DNA of 64,000 nt, taken from NCBI GenBank assembly GCA_945910005.1, contig OX246740.1:612917-676916 (forward strand), read 5' to 3'. The DNA comes from Isoperla grammatica. Lineage: Eukaryota > Arthropoda > Insecta > Plecoptera > Perlodidae. The position numbers and the translations under genes were made by a program. The notes below the pieces were generated by a model. The model saw only the letters and a list, made by a program, of their open reading frames with translations, made no database searches and had not been told where the DNA came from. Numbering within the stretch: position 1 is the first letter of the stretch; each line of letters begins with the position of its first letter. Positions 49,180 to 62,369 of this stretch are shown in pieces.

Positions 49180-49258
49180 GTTGAAGCCGTGGAGAGTTGA
49201 GTTACTGAACGGGGGAGAGTCGGAGACTGAACAGGCCGTACAGAGAAAAGCTCACAGG

Positions 49259-49266
49259 TATTTATA
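49259..49266 (-). promoter_or_regulatory. TATA box of FABP-C
   Basis: The minus strand reads GTATAAATACC 80 nt upstream of the ATG. An initiator-like TCAGTCT lies at 49230-49224, about 36-38 nt downstream of the TATA start. The 5' UTR would be about 50 nt. Confidence 0.65.
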
Positions 49267-49279
49267 CAAGTACTAACCT

Positions 49280-49845
49280 CGCGAGCGGCGGCTATCTTTA
49301 CTTATCTCTATTTTCATCCAGGGAATATTTTTTTACACGCACGTAAGACTTTATGCTTTATTTCGATATCATTTAATACACAATAATATCTCTCACTGAT
49401 ATAAACTTGAAGTGATACTTATTCTTAAATAAAAAGTGAGTCATAGAAATTCAAAGTTTAAAGTTATGATTCTTATATCAGTTTAAATATTTTTAGTTTT
49501 TACCGCCGTTATGTTACTGGGCCCAGATTCACAAAAGTCTACTTAGGCCTGGTGCAGAGTCGATGTGATTTGTTTATGGTTGCTTGCTGTGGAGTTGGGT
49601 TTTCTTATGGAAAAAAGCATGTAATAAAACAATTCCATATAGCCCCTGGCTGATACGGACCTGCACATACCCTCGACGCAACATCGCTAAGAAACCCTAT
49701 AGTAAATAACGAACACTTGAGACCAAAATTTAGGCCCAGTCTGAGTTGCCCTAGGTTGACTTTTTGTGAATCTGGACTCTGGACTTTGGATATATGCCAA
49801 TTATACTATTACTAACAATCATACTAGGCAAGTCGTGCCCCTCTA
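49280..49845. other. Upstream flank of FABP-C, no gene seen
   Basis: It contains a relative of the 37886-38038 inverted-repeat element at about 49550-49680, itself surrounded by an inverted pair (ACAAAAGTCTACTTAGGCC against CCTAGGTTGACTTTTTGTG). Nothing else is supported. Confidence 0.4.
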
Positions 49846-49847
49846 AA

Positions 49848-50022
49848 CCGGTGTGGGGTATTGTATAGGACTAAATCCCAGCATTTGCATTGTGACTGCG
49901 GAGTGAGGAGACACACCAATGGGTATTAATACCCACCTTCAGTCAGGATTGCTGGTGGCGGTATCGAACCGCCGACTACCCGAATTAGCCAGACATCTTA
50001 CCGCTGAGCTACCCCTATCGGT
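49848..50022 (-). repeat. tRNA-derived SINE (family S1), copy 2
   Basis: On the minus strand GGGGTAGCTCAGCGGTAAGA, then GGCGGTTCGATACCGCC, then the body CCTGACTGAAGG. It matches the copy at 10130-10292 in both tRNA part and tail. Confidence 0.75.
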
Positions 50023-50490
50023 ACAATGCTATCTAATGTTTGTTGCTATGTCACTCTTTTATTGGATCCTCATTAATATATAAATGATTAGACTACATTG
50101 TTCTTGCAAACAAATATATTTTATGATAATATTTCGATCCTGAGATCTTTGCCATTACAAAGGCTAATACAATCCCAAACAAAACTACAAGAAATATCAT
50201 AATAACAAAAGCCTGAAACAATAATAATACGGCAGACAAAAATGAAATATTTGGACAGTAACAATTCAAAATGGAAGGGCATTCTATACTCTATATACAT
50301 GTCAATAAGATTAAAATATTTGTGAAAAAAAATGTGTGTATTCCAACTGATCATTTGGAGTTCGACGCCCTGAAGATATAGGGACCATAAGGGCCCTGAA
50401 ACGTCGGCACAATATGGAGGTAGAACGTGGCGGAATAACCAGCAAATATTTTAATTTTATTGACATAAATCATGGCCACGAAAGTTTTAA

Positions 50491-50638
50491 AGGTTGGAAT
50501 TCATAGTCGACCCCTACACCTAGGGGCACCCATTGTTGCTATGGATTTGTTTTGTTTATGGGAAATAACATGCAAACAATTGTTACCTTGGTAACAATGG
50601 GCGCCCCTAGGTGTAGGGGCCGACTATGAATTCCAACC
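50491..50638. mobile_element. MITE with about 35-bp inverted ends
   Basis: GGTTGGAATTCATAGTCG at the left and CGACTATGAATTCCAACC at the right are exact complements, and pairing continues through CCCCTACACCTAGGGGC. The loop is about 75 bp. No coding capacity. Confidence 0.85.
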
Positions 50639-50639
50639 T

Positions 50640-51055
50640 ACAGTGTTTTAATATATACATATATATTATAAAATAATAATTAAATTAATAATTTAATAGA
50701 ATAATTATTTAACATAATATGTTATTATAATAATCAGAACATATAATATATTATAGCCGTGAGAATTTAAAACCTTACACATATATATACTATATTATAT
50801 TACTAGAAGTACTAAAGAACTTGTTAGTATTATTCGTTACTAAAAGCCCTTCCATCAACTTTCTCGTGAAAATATTTATTTCATGACAAATTATGGACGA
50901 GTCAATTCAATTCAATTCAATATTTATTGGCATGGTTCATGTAGGTACATGTTATTTTAACATAGTAACATTATTTTTAGGTTGTTGCTTTTTGGTAACA
51001 CATGTCTGAAGACTTGTGCGTGGGAGCCTAACGCATGTATTTTGCTTATTTATTT
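50640..51055. other. A+T-rich non-coding stretch
   Basis: TATA-rich (50645-50800), with CAATTCAATTCAATTCAATA and ATTTATTGGC at 50903-50930 resembling a retroelement 3' tail. No gene. Confidence 0.4.
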
Positions 51056-51272
51056 TATATAGTGTATTGTGTATTGTGTATTTTATTGTGTACATTGTGT
51101 ATTGTGTATTGTATATTGTATATTGTATATTGTATATTGTGTATTGTGTATTGAGTATTTATATAGTGTATCGTGTATTCAGTATTTTATATTGTGTATT
51201 GGGTATTGTGTATTGTATATATTGTGTATTGTGTATTGTGTATTGTGTATTGTATATTGTGTATTGTGTATC
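51056..51272. repeat. (TGTGTAT)n/(TGTATAT)n array
   Basis: About 30 units of TGTGTAT or TGTATAT. The Cys/Val/Tyr frames are translations of it. Confidence 0.93.
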
Positions 51273-51559
51273 GACGCTGATATAGTTGAGCTGGATCAAG
51301 ACACCGAATACAATGGCCGCCCTTGAGACGCAAGATTGTAATCCTCTAACCGTGATGTGTGTGTCAGTTTGATTATGAGCAATGAATCAAGATTAAGGTT
51401 CTTATTTCAATTCAAGACACATTCAAGTTATCATGAACTTGACGCTTGAGACAAGACTTATGAGACGTTTTCAAGAGGGTATATTATCTTGTTCCTAGCG
51501 CATTATATCGCTTTTATTGTTGATATTGTTTATTTAGTAACACAATTTGAGTTTTGGAT

Positions 51560-52205
51560 TTTGGTCACACAACGTCTCGTCTTCAACGTTGTCCGGTCAC
51601 ACAACATCTCGCCTTCACATTATTCGGTCACACAAAATCTCGTCTTCAACATTCTCCGGGGTCACAATATCTCGCCTTCACATTCTTTGGTCACACAACA
51701 ACTCGCTTTCAACATTCTTGGGTCACACAACATCTCGCCTTCAACATTCTCCGATCACACAACATCTCATCTTCAAAATTCTCCCGTCACACAACAACTC
51801 GCCTTCAACATTCTTACGTCACACAATATCTCGCCTTCACATTCTCCGGTCACACAACATCTCGTCTTTAACATTCTCCGATCACACAATATCTCGCCTT
51901 CACATTCTCCGGTCACACAACATCTCGTCTTCAACATTCTCCGGTCACACAAAATCTCGCCTTCAACATTCTCTGGTCACACAACATCTCGCCTTCAACA
52001 TTCTCCGGTCACACAACATCTCGCCTTCAACATTCTCCGATCACACAACATCTCATCTTCAACATTCTCTGGTCACACAACATCTCGCCTTCAACATTCT
52101 CCGGTCACACAACATCTCGTCTTCAACATTCTCCGGTCACACAACATCTCGTTTTCAACATTCTCCGGTCACACAACATCTCGTCTTCAACATTATCCGG
52201 TCTTA
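51560..52205. repeat. 32-bp tandem array, about 20 units
   Basis: The unit is CGGTCACACAACATCTCG then CCTTCAACATTCTC, with variation at CTCG(C/T)CTTCA and TTCTCCG(G/A). As 32 is not divisible by three, an open array reads through all three plus frames. This explains the 295-, 222- and 105-residue frames without invoking coding. Confidence 0.94.
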
Positions 52206-52209
52206 CATC

Positions 52210-54250
52210 ATCTAGAATACCTCCTCTTATTTTCTCTTTGTGATACAGTTCTGTTCCACATCCGTACATTCGAATCACTCTATGTAGCTTTCATATTTCT
52301 CGACATAAAGTTTTTTTTTTTGTATAATGTCATTTTTAGCATATTGTGCTATTCTGCCTATTTAAACTATAATTAATTAGTAAAAAAAAAACTCATGGTA
52401 CATATTTTATTAGGGCAACACCATTGAGATATGCCTTATTTACACCCGACATTACATCAGCCCAGACGCAAACAAACCATATTAAATTGTTGCCACCTGA
52501 ATTATCAGCGGCTAAGCTACATCCACCAATAACGAGTGGAGTATGGACTTTACCATCCGATACTTATATCTCTACAACTTTGAACATTGGATGTGGAAAG
52601 AGTCCAACTCATGCGTGATAAGATGATAGTAAACACACTCAAAGTAAATTATTACCTTGCAGTGTTTGAAATGTTATGTAACGATTTTTTCTGATGCTCA
52701 TTTAAATAGGGTAGATATTATCTCTGCGTACTTGGAAATTGTTTCAGTTACAAGTTCTAAGTACACATTGTAGGTTTCCTTGCAATGATTTGTAGCCTAC
52801 TATCATTTTGATTGTTGAGGAGAAAGTCTAAATGAAGAACTTCAAGGCTATATCACAGACATACATTGCCAGACCAGTTTTAAACGAATATAAGGGTATT
52901 AATTGTCTGTACCCACCCAGCTACGCGGGGATGAGCTCTTTTCATCCCGCTGAATTAGCTAAAAATTAAAATCCTACGATTCCATTTTAATTTCGTACAA
53001 CTGTACAAGGATATTTTTCAAATATATAATTATGTAATTTCTATCAAACCGTACGTATACCACCATAATCATATTCGTTTCTTTATTTTATCTACCTTAT
53101 ACGATTTGATTTAACCAATTTAACTCTACAACATTCGATTGATTGTAACTACGTAGCGTTTTTCCTCTGAGTGCGTTTTGCACTGGTTCATCTTGTGTAT
53201 GATTGCGCATTGTAAACTGCAGATATTTTAATTTTCACGTAGACCCTACCGTAGTTTAAAAGCTTCACCCGCTACTTACGTGACCTTCGTCCAGAATAAC
53301 AAATATGACTGATTATAAATAATTTAATGTGAAATGAATAAACATGATATGATTGTCGTGTTGTGGTCGCATAGCGATGGAGGGAAGCGTCAAACTAATT
53401 ATAAAGGCGCACTGATCACTGCAATCCAGTGCAGACATTGGAGTTGTCGATGTGTTTATGCGAGGTTGGTATTGGATAATATTATAATGTGTTTGTTCTA
53501 GAAGAGCACTAGCAACACCACAAGAAAACAATGAAACAAATGAATTGAACTGATGGACACACAATCAGCTGTCAAAATAATAAAATTGCAACCATAGAAA
53601 TAAAAACAAGTGTAGCAATAGTAACTGCTCGCCATTTAAAACTTTTAATTATAGACAACGACTAAGTGAAACTTTTGTATGTGTATTTGTATGTTTTTTG
53701 TTTTGTTTTCCAAAATCAGAAGAAATTATTTTTTGACAGCAATTGTTGTTTGTCCATCGATTCAATTCATTTGTTTCATTGTTGTCTTTTGGTGTTGATA
53801 GTAACCTATACACTATGTTATTAGAAATTATTATAAAGTATGAAGAATATTAAGCATTCATGGTGTCATAACAAGACGTGTTTTTAAATTGAATTGTTTT
53901 TTGACACAAATTCAATTGAATAGGAATATTAAATTCTTAGTATTTAATATTCGCATTCAATTAAATTTAAACGTATAATTCATTGATATTGTTAGTAACA
54001 AGCATGGGTATCAATTCATATCCTGGACGTATTAACAATTACTTTAGTAAAATGATGCAATGGCGCTGCTGTTGTGATTGCACATTGTAGAGAGCATGAG
54101 AGCTTGGGAATGCGTGTTGTGATCATTCGACTAAGATCACACAAGTTGAATTAAATAGACATGCACATTAGTACACAATACCAATACAATATAATTTAAA
54201 GATTAAATTATGTCATTAGCAGGGAATTGAATAAAAGCAGCCGAGGGGTT
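52210..54250. other. Non-coding stretch, no gene seen
   Basis: A+T-rich. An inverted pair near 53510-53560 (GAAACAAATGAATTGAA) and 53755-53785 (TTCAATTCATTTGTTTC) brackets about 250 bp and may be an inverted-repeat element. No exon is supported. Confidence 0.4.
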
Positions 54251-54269
54251 GACAACTCGACTGTTTTAT

Positions 54270-54690
54270 GTAGGTACATATTTTTTATTTCGATCAAAAT
54301 TGATCAAAATTGATGTTTTTATTTCACAACTTTGTTTTATTTTTGTAATTTTTTTTATTGATTTTTTTGTAACAACATTAATTTCTTTTACGAAATTGAG
54401 TTTTTTTTGTTACATAGATGATTTCGGTGATTTTTTGCTTGGATTCGATGATTTTTTTATTTCGGTGATTTTTTTGATGTCGTGATCTAATTAAAATCAT
54501 TTTGATTTGATCGATTTTTTTACAATATTTTTTTTTATTTCGTTGATTTTTATTATTTATATTATGAGATTTTTTGATTTTGTTAATTTTCTAAATTTCC
54601 CTGTTTTTATTTTTTTTTCATTTTTTATTATTTCTGATATTTTTACCTTTACCTTTTTTGCATTTTCTAAAGTGACCACCGATATTTTTT
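54270..54690. repeat. T-rich low-complexity block
   Basis: Repeated ATTTTTTTGAT/GATTTTTTT-like words with no fixed period. The Phe-rich frames at 54249-54692 are a consequence. Confidence 0.75.
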
Positions 54691-54835
54691 AGTTGTCAAC
54701 TCCTCTAAAGGAGCCTCATTTGCTAACATAATGGCGGCAACATCTAGCCTACTAGCTAGCCGCTAGACCTACTGGAAAATTAGGGCCAATTAATGGTGTG
54801 TGCTGTAATAAATAAACACTTTAAAGGTAATTTTA

Positions 54836-54935
54836 TTTATCAATTTATTTATTTGTTTATTTATTTAATTATTTAATTATCTATTTATTTATGTATGTAT
54901 GTATTTATTTATTTATGTATTTATTTATTAGCAAC
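54836..54935. repeat. (TTTA)n / (TGTA)n simple repeat
   Basis: Imperfect TTTA tetranucleotides with a TATGTATGTATG insert. It may be the tail of a retroelement copy ending here. Confidence 0.85.
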
Positions 54936-56920
54936 ACAGATGCAGCTATAGAGCATTTTACATTGTATGTAAATCAAAACAAGTATCAAAATTCTAAACT
55001 AATAACCAAATAATCAGTTAGGCTAATTAACTAACCTACTATAATTAGGTAACTAATACTAGCTATCAATCTAAAAAGAGAAATAACTAATTCACACAGT
55101 GAACACATCACTGGCACTGATTATGTTAGGTAATCTATTACTATTACCAAAGATTACTATCTATTACTAATCTATTTTATTAATGTAAACACTTGCTATT
55201 AGGTACTCAATGGAGAGATGTTTCATTTGGTAGAAACTGGTAGAACTAAACTAACTATATGTTTCCCCGATTTCATATTTATACGTGGGTTTCTTCCTTA
55301 TTACTTTCTTTAAAAGTCATACATAATTGTTTTGAGCTCTGTTTTAAAATGCATTTTCCTATACAAACATTTTAAATTATTTGGGAGATTATTCCAAAGA
55401 ATAGGCAACACGCGTACGATTTTTTTTGTTTAACCAAACACTTAGTTTAATAGTATTAGATACAAAAAGTATATTAATGCAAGTCGCACGTAAAAAAGAA
55501 ATTTTTAAATAGCTTTAATGTGGTCGCATTTATTGAAGTTTAAACTGGGGATCTGAAACGCGTACAGGTGGCTGTGACGCAATGGTTATGTAAACGTGGC
55601 GTAACAGACCAATCGCTGAGGCGGTGAGCGTACAAAGTACAAAACCATGACGTCAAATCCACTCTACATGGCGGCGGCTCGTTTTTCGCGCCCTTTTATT
55701 TATCGTTACTAAACCAATTATTTTGAGGCATAGACTGATCCGTTTTTCAAAATTCAAAGACACAAAATTATTAAATGAGAGACGAGGTATTTAAAAATCG
55801 ATTAAAATTTTCATACGCGTGTTCCCTATTGTCATCCTATATTTCAGAGTTCTCTTTCCACTTCTCTCCTTGTTCACTCTAGGAACAAATAGGTCCTTAA
55901 CTCCTTATGGGATTGTGATATGAGAAGAATTTTATTTGTCAGAAGGTGCATTGCGGGATATCTTGAGATAGGTTTTGAATGGATCACATTGAAAACTTTT
56001 ACCACACTATATAGTCATATATTGCATACGGGAACTGCTTAATAATATTTTCTTTCGTTTTCGTTCGCCTGTCTTACACTGAACAGTGAACAGTGTAACA
56101 ATGTTCTGCACTGGCTACACTAGTGTAAGTTTTAATTACGAGAAATATTTACACTGACTTACACGGGTACAAAAGAACGATTCAGTACTGACACTGACTT
56201 ACTCTAGTGTTAGTGTAGGACAAGCGAACGAAGCTCAGAATTATATCCTGTAACCATAGAACTGTGGAACACCTATGGTTGGTGTTACGACCACAGCATC
56301 TACGCAAAAAGATCTAAGAATAGAAGGTAATGGAAAGCTGCCCCAACCGAATCCAAGCATTTACATAGGGTAGGCCTACTAATGATTGACTAATGATGAT
56401 TATTGACTGCGTGAAGGAACAGTTAAATGAAGATGAAGTAAGACTGGCCAAATCCTTATCAGTTTTCAAAGAGTAAAGTGCAAAGATACAAAAAACACAT
56501 TGTGTATTTTTCCAATCGCTGATAAACTGCGCCCTTGATACCCCATTTTGTTTGGCGGTGTGTTTATTGGCGATGTGAATGCTGTCGTATGATTCATACG
56601 GCGCGAGAGAACGATAACAGGTAATAAAGAGCTGTCGAATATGTTATCCACGTTCGGTACTTTTGAAGATATTATCATCATTTCAAGTGTGGCAACTTGG
56701 CGAACTACAGTGCCATAAATGAGTCTAATAAACCGTCCTTCATGTAAAAATGTCAACGTGAATCCAGAAAGGAGTGCACTTTATTTATTAAATTCTATTC
56801 AGTTAAAAAAACTTATTTACAATGGAGACGATAAATACAATGTACAAGAAACACAAGAATAAAAAGTAAGAACACCAAAACAATAAAACAATGAATATTA
56901 TAATTTTTTGATTATTCATG
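54936..56920. other. Non-coding stretch, no gene seen
   Basis: No exon is supported. An inverted-repeat-like region at 56040-56240 (TTCGCCTGTCTTACACTG against TGTAGGACAAGCGAACGAA, with ACACTGACTTAC repeats inside) suggests a MITE of about 200 bp. The 96-residue minus frame at 56466-56756 has no motif. Confidence 0.4.
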
Positions 56921-56923
56921 GTG

Positions 56924-58932
56924 ATTAACGACGTGCTCGACACTCAGCAGCTAGGTTATATGACGTCAGGGTGTTGAACAACGTGCTCGACACTCAGCAG
57001 CTAGGTAATATGACGTCAGGGTGTTGAACAACGTGCTCGACACTCAGCAGCCAGGTAATATGACGTCAGGGTGTTGAACAACGTGCTCGACACTCAGCAG
57101 CTAGGTAATATGACGTCAGGGTATTAACGACGTGGTCGACACTCAGCAGCTAGGTCATATGACGTCAGGGTGTTGAACAACGTGCTCGACACTCAGCAGC
57201 TAGGTAATATGACGTCAGGGTGTTGAACGACGTGCTCGACACTCAGCAGCTAGGTAATATGACGTCAGGGTGTTGAACGACGTGCTCGACACTCAGCAGC
57301 TAGGTAATATGACGTCAGGGTGTTGAACGACGTGCTCGACACTCGGCAGCTAGGTAATATGACGTCAGGGTGTTGAACGACGTGCTCGACACTCAGCAGC
57401 TAGGTAATATGACGTCAGGGTGTTGAACGACGTGCTCGACACTCAGCAGCTAGGTAATATGACGTAAGGGTGTTGAACGACGTGCTCGACACTCAGCAGC
57501 TAGGTAATATGACGTAAGGGTGTTGAACGACGTGCTCGACACTCAGCAGCTAGGTAATATGACGTAAGGGTGTTGAACGACGTGCTCGACACTCAGCAGC
57601 TAGGTAATATGACGTCAGGGTGTTGAACGACGTGCTCGACACTCAGCAGCTAGGTAATATGACGTCAGGGTGTTGAACGACGTGCTCGACACTCAGCAGC
57701 TAGGTAATATGACGTCAGGGTGTTGAACGACGTGCTCGACACTCAGCAGCTAGGTAATATGACGTCAGGGTGTTGAACGACGTGCTCGACACTCAGCAGC
57801 TAGGTAATATGACGTCAGGGTGTTGAACGACGTGCTCGACACTCAGCAGCTAGGTAATATGACGTCAGGGTGTTGAACGACGTGCTCGACACTCGGCAGC
57901 TAGGTAATATGACGTCAGGGTGTTGAACGACGTGCTCGACACTCAGCAGCTAGGCAATATGACGTCAGGGTGTTGAACGACGTGCTCGACACTCGGCAGC
58001 TAGGTAATATGACGTCAGGGTGTTGAACGACGTGCTCGACACTCAGCAGCTAGGTAATATGACGTCAGGGTGTTGAACGACGTGCTCGACACTCAGCAGC
58101 TAGGTAATATGACGTCAGGGTGTTAAACGACGTGCTCGACACTCAGCAGCTAGGTAATATGACGTCAGGGTGTTGAACGACGTGCTCGACACTCAGCAGC
58201 TAGGTAATATGACGTCAGGGTGTTGAACGACGTGCTCGACACTCAGCAGCTAGGTAATATGACGTCAGGGTGTTGAACGACGTGCTCGACACTCAGCAGC
58301 TAGGTAATATGACGTCAGGGTGTTGAACGACGTGCTCGACACTCGGCAGCTAGGTAATATGACGTCAGGGTGTTGAACGACGTGCTCGACACTCAGCAGC
58401 TAGGTAATATGACGTCAGGGTGTTGAACGACGTGCTCGACACTCGGCAGCTAGGTAATATGACGTCAGGGTGTTGAACGACGTGCTCGACACTCGGCAGC
58501 TAGGTAATATGACGTCAGGGTGTTGAACGACGTGCTCGACACTCAGCAGCTAGGTAATATGACGTCAGGGTGTTGAACGACGTGCTCGACACTCGGCAGC
58601 TAGGTCGTATGACGTCAGGGTGTTGAACGATGTGGTCGACACTCAGCAGCTAGGTAATATGACGTCAGGGTGTTGAACGACGTGCTCGACACTCGGCAGC
58701 TAGGTCGTATGACGTCAGGGTGTTGAACGATGTGGTCGACACTCGGCAGCTAGGTAATATGACGTCAGGGTGTTGAACGACGTGCTCGACACTCGGCAGC
58801 TAGGTAATATGACGTCAGGGTGTTGAACGACGTGCTCGACACTCAGCAGCTAGGTAATATGACGTCAGGGTGTTGAACGATGTGGTCGACACTCGGCAGC
58901 TAGGTTATATGACGTCAGGGTCTTGAACGATG
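56924..58932. repeat. 50-bp satellite, about 40 units, each with TGACGTCA
   Basis: The unit is GTTGAACGACGTGCTCGACA, CTCAGCAGCTAGGTAATA, TGACGTCAGGGT. The eight-base palindrome TGACGTCA equals the consensus full cAMP-response element (CRE) and is present in nearly every unit; three units read TGACGTAA. Units differ by AGCAG/GGCAG, AATAT/CGTAT and GTGCTCG/GTGGTCG. The first and last few units are most diverged. The array lies between FABP-C and the FABP-D last exon. Confidence 0.96.
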
Positions 58933-58939
58933 TTGAACT

Positions 58940-59355
58940 TTGTTTTTTGATGCTTTTTTATTTATTCAATTTGAAGATGTCATTTGTTTCATTTTATTTA
59001 ATACACTCAAATCTTCTTTCAATTGAATAAATAAAAAGCATACCTTGTGACTTTGTGTGCAGCCCGTTCCAAATCGGTGTGGTGATGTACGCGAGCCGGT
59101 CACCCCAGCAACCACGCTTTTTTGGTCTCCTCCTACCACTTCCGGAAAAATGTGCTGACATCCGCCGAGCGGCAAAAAGTAGGTAATTACTAAAATGTAG
59201 GAAATTTCAAAGAAGGAATATGAGGAGGCTGATAAAACTATTTTCAAATATGCATAAAAAGAGACTTGTATAAAGATGAATCTTGAAGAAGTCTAGTACC
59301 ATGTTCAGAAATAAGTAAAATATATTACATTTTACATTCACGTCATGCTGCATTC
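58940..59355. other. Non-coding stretch, no gene seen
   Basis: The 93-residue minus frame (58966-59247) has no recognisable domain. A short inverted pair, ATTTATTCAATTTGAAGAT and ATCTTCTTTCAATTGAATAA, flanks 58958-59030. Confidence 0.35.
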
Positions 59356-59356
59356 C

Positions 59357-60400
59357 AGGGGAGAGGGGGGCACATTTGAACGCCTATTACATTTTTTTAG
59401 TTCGAGAGTTATATATTTTGCAACATAGGGTTACATTTTTTTATATGATAACTACACCATTGTCAATATTCCTATGGTGGAAAAATGTAATTTCGAGTAA
59501 ACTAACATTAAATTTTATGTGAACCTAAGCATTTATTCAAAACTGCCCCTACAGCAGGGCACATTTGAACAGCTATGCGGCACATTTTAACTCGGCTTAT
59601 ATTTACAATTTTAAGTTTACGTAACATTAAAATAAAACGATAGTTATTAGTTACTATACTTGGCCCAAGATTACCTTCCACATGCTTTCGTCACAGGCGA
59701 GGCACTCACGGCCAACCAGCGAACCACCCGAGACACACCCGCGCAAATACCGGTCGCCGATTGGCTGCGAACCAGTGGCCTCTGACGAAAGCATGTGTAA
59801 GGTAGTCTTGGGACAACTATACTGACACTTACTTGTTTATTTAGGCCTAGTGGCTGTGAGAGAAACTATTACTTTCGTTAGTTTCATTTTATTTATCTAC
59901 AAACTGTGAAATGTAAACCGGAAATGTCACATGGGATATTCTTCAAATAATTTTTTACTAGGACAGCAAAAACAACATCCCAGACTTTTTTTTAATAGGC
60001 CCACTCAATATTGTAGATCCTTAGACTGCTAAGCCCAAAACGTGATTTTAGCCTAAATGTAATTTTCCCTCCAAACCTCTTGATATTTGGGTTTCCAACT
60101 GTCTACCAATAGTACACCCCTCAAACAGGGTTATAATACTAAACATTACAACCTTTATATCATAATTGTATTCTCTTACATACTCTTACAAATATTAAAT
60201 AAGAAATTTCCAACCTAAACATAGATTTGATGATTGTCCGATCGCTTCTTAACTAGGAGCTATGCCAAATTATGATGCCTGGTCCTCATGTGGTGCTCTC
60301 AGGTGGTACACATTCAAAACTACGTAATTTTTATTGAAACGGTATAAAATATGAACTGTTCTAATGTGCCCCATGTTCAAATCCGCCCCTCTCTCTCCCC
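59357..60400. mobile_element. About 1.05-kb DNA element with inverted ends, contains MITE-1
   Basis: AGGGGAGAGGGGGGCACATT followed by TGAAC at the left is inverted as GTTCAAATCCGCCCC then TCTCTCTCCCCT at the right. No transposase frame is visible, so it is non-autonomous. MITE-1 copy 3 sits inside it. Confidence 0.65.
59661..59814. mobile_element. MITE-1, copy 3
   Basis: TGGCCCAAGATTACCTTCCA and AAGGTAGTCTTGGGACA are the outer ends. The inner arms carry CTTTCGTCACAGGCGAGGC against GGCCTCTGACGAAAG. It shows that the inverted ends extend further out than the CTTTCGTC core. Confidence 0.8.
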
Positions 60401-60404
60401 TATT

Positions 60405-62369
60405 AATGGCGCGCAAGATGAAAGGGTGAAAGTTAATACTTTTTCAACAAGACCTCCTCGCAAAGCCTTCACAAGCAACTACACTCAAGTGTGACTTGTC
60501 GCAGCTTAGAATAAACAGCCTACATTTATTTTAAAAGTGTATTCAAATAACTTTTAACATCAGATTCATATCATTATTTTATTGACAGGAACATTCTCTT
60601 ACATTTATAGATGGAATTATACGTATTTTTTAAACAAAATACGGATATACAAAATACACATTTTGTTTCACTTCTCTGAGGCTATGGTGTCTTTTACATT
60701 TGAATTGAATACAGAGAATGTCTTGAAACATTGACACGATTTGAGAGAGATGCCAGATACTGATATTATTAGTTTAATAAAATTTAACAAAACATTGAAC
60801 AAAAAAATTGAACATAATTCAAAAAGAGAAACTGAGATTCTTAACATATATCCTTTTAATATAATATTGTATTTTATGACCAGGTAAAGCTACATCAGAC
60901 ATGGATTATAGTATCAGTCAAATCCACCTTATCAGGAGAATTTTGCATTTTACTGGAAGGTCAGTGAATTACTTAGTAAACAAGCATCTGGTTAAATAGT
61001 GTTATGTATTTAAAAACTGTTTACCTAACTGTAGAGTGTAGAGACCAAATTTCAAACAACTGGCATTTTGCTGCACAAGTGTAAGGCATGAGAAAAAAAA
61101 ATGCTTTTGCCTGCTCGGAATGGTTTCATCTAGTTTTCACTAGAAACCAAGTGAAGTGTCCAACACAACAGGATTCAGTCGACAAGTTTCATTGAAACGA
61201 TAGACAAAGGGTGTTTATTATATTGTAGATGCCACTCTCGCTTTGGATATATTTCATCACACAGAAATGTATCCAAATTATTGTACAGTGTTCAAATCTC
61301 CTTATATACCTTATGTGCATAACAATCAGTGGCATATCCAGGAAAGGGGGTTGGGAGGGGTGGAGCTCCACCCCCCAAAATCCTAGTTTTAATCATTATA
61401 CTCTTGCAAATAATATAAATTTACACAAAAAATTAAATACATTTACCTATTAATTTCTCTATTTGCTTAGTCGGAAGACATTCCCGTGGATGAAATTGTA
61501 TATGTTGTAATAATATAGTAATTTTTGTATGTCATGTATGTATGTGTAATGTATCCCATCCAGCAAAGGACCCCAACTTCTTCTAAAACACATTAAAACC
61601 ACTTCAAAAATGTGTTTTCTTTTTAAATTGCCTGCGGCGCTTTTGTGGGGGGATTCCACCCACCGGGGCCCATTGTCTCGTTTGTGGAGAACCTTTTACA
61701 GCAATGTTCTACTCTGGGCAGCCCCCTCAGAAATATATTCCTGTATACACCACTGATAACAATGCTTTGTCTAGGAATGTTGTGATATCAGTAATTTGAG
61801 CAATCATTTATTAGTGAGATGTTTTTTAGTGCTTATATTACATCGCTTTATAGAAAAACATGGGGACGTGAAATAGTCCAAGGGTATAGAAAGCTAATTT
61901 ACTAAAATTCTAGGCATGTAACAAATTTTAACTTACAAGGCATTTCTAAAGTGATGCATATGGCGGGCATTTTAAGAATTACATTATGTTCAAAGATAAA
62001 TAAATGTTTGGTGTGTATGTTACACAATACCTATACAAGATAAACAATATCATATATAACACTATTAGGAATTTATCAGATTGTAATATATAGACGAAAT
62101 TTTAAAATAATAATAATATGTATACATATTTATTAAAAAAGAAAATTAGAAACAATTTAAACCAAAGCATATAGTGAGATTTTGAACTTTTGAGAGTAGT
62201 AAGCATATGAACTATTGGGTAATAGTCCGTTATACTCATGATATTCTTAAAGCATATACGTCTTATTCACAATAGTTGACGACTTCTAAGCCGTATGCAT
62301 CTCTCTTAGGGATCAAATTGGATGGAAGCATAAAAGCTCCGATATCGACACATCGAGATGTTAGTTGAC
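60405..62369. other. Downstream flank of FABP-D, no other gene seen
   Basis: A+T-rich sequence. GGCATATCCAGGAAAGGGGG (61331-61350) together with GCAGCCCCCTCAGAAATATA and TATACACCACTGAT (61720-61756) look like the two ends of another DNA transposon relic. No exon was recognised. Confidence 0.4.
62129..62134 (-). promoter_or_regulatory. Possible polyadenylation signal of FABP-D
   Basis: AATAAA on the minus strand, about 236 nt after the FABP-D stop codon, a normal 3' UTR length. Confidence 0.45.

Noticed and set aside
51489..52376. 295-, 222- and 105-residue frames
   Set aside because: A 32-bp array reads through all three frames, so openness carries no information.
53313..53564. 83-residue minus frame
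   Set aside because: No family resemblance and no splice context; likely chance.
56924..58932. CRISPR-like array
   Set aside because: The 50-bp units are contiguous, with no unique spacers, and the setting is eukaryotic. It is a satellite.
58966..59247. 93-residue minus frame with a possible zinc-finger look
   Set aside because: Cys and His spacing fits no known finger, and there is no supporting context.
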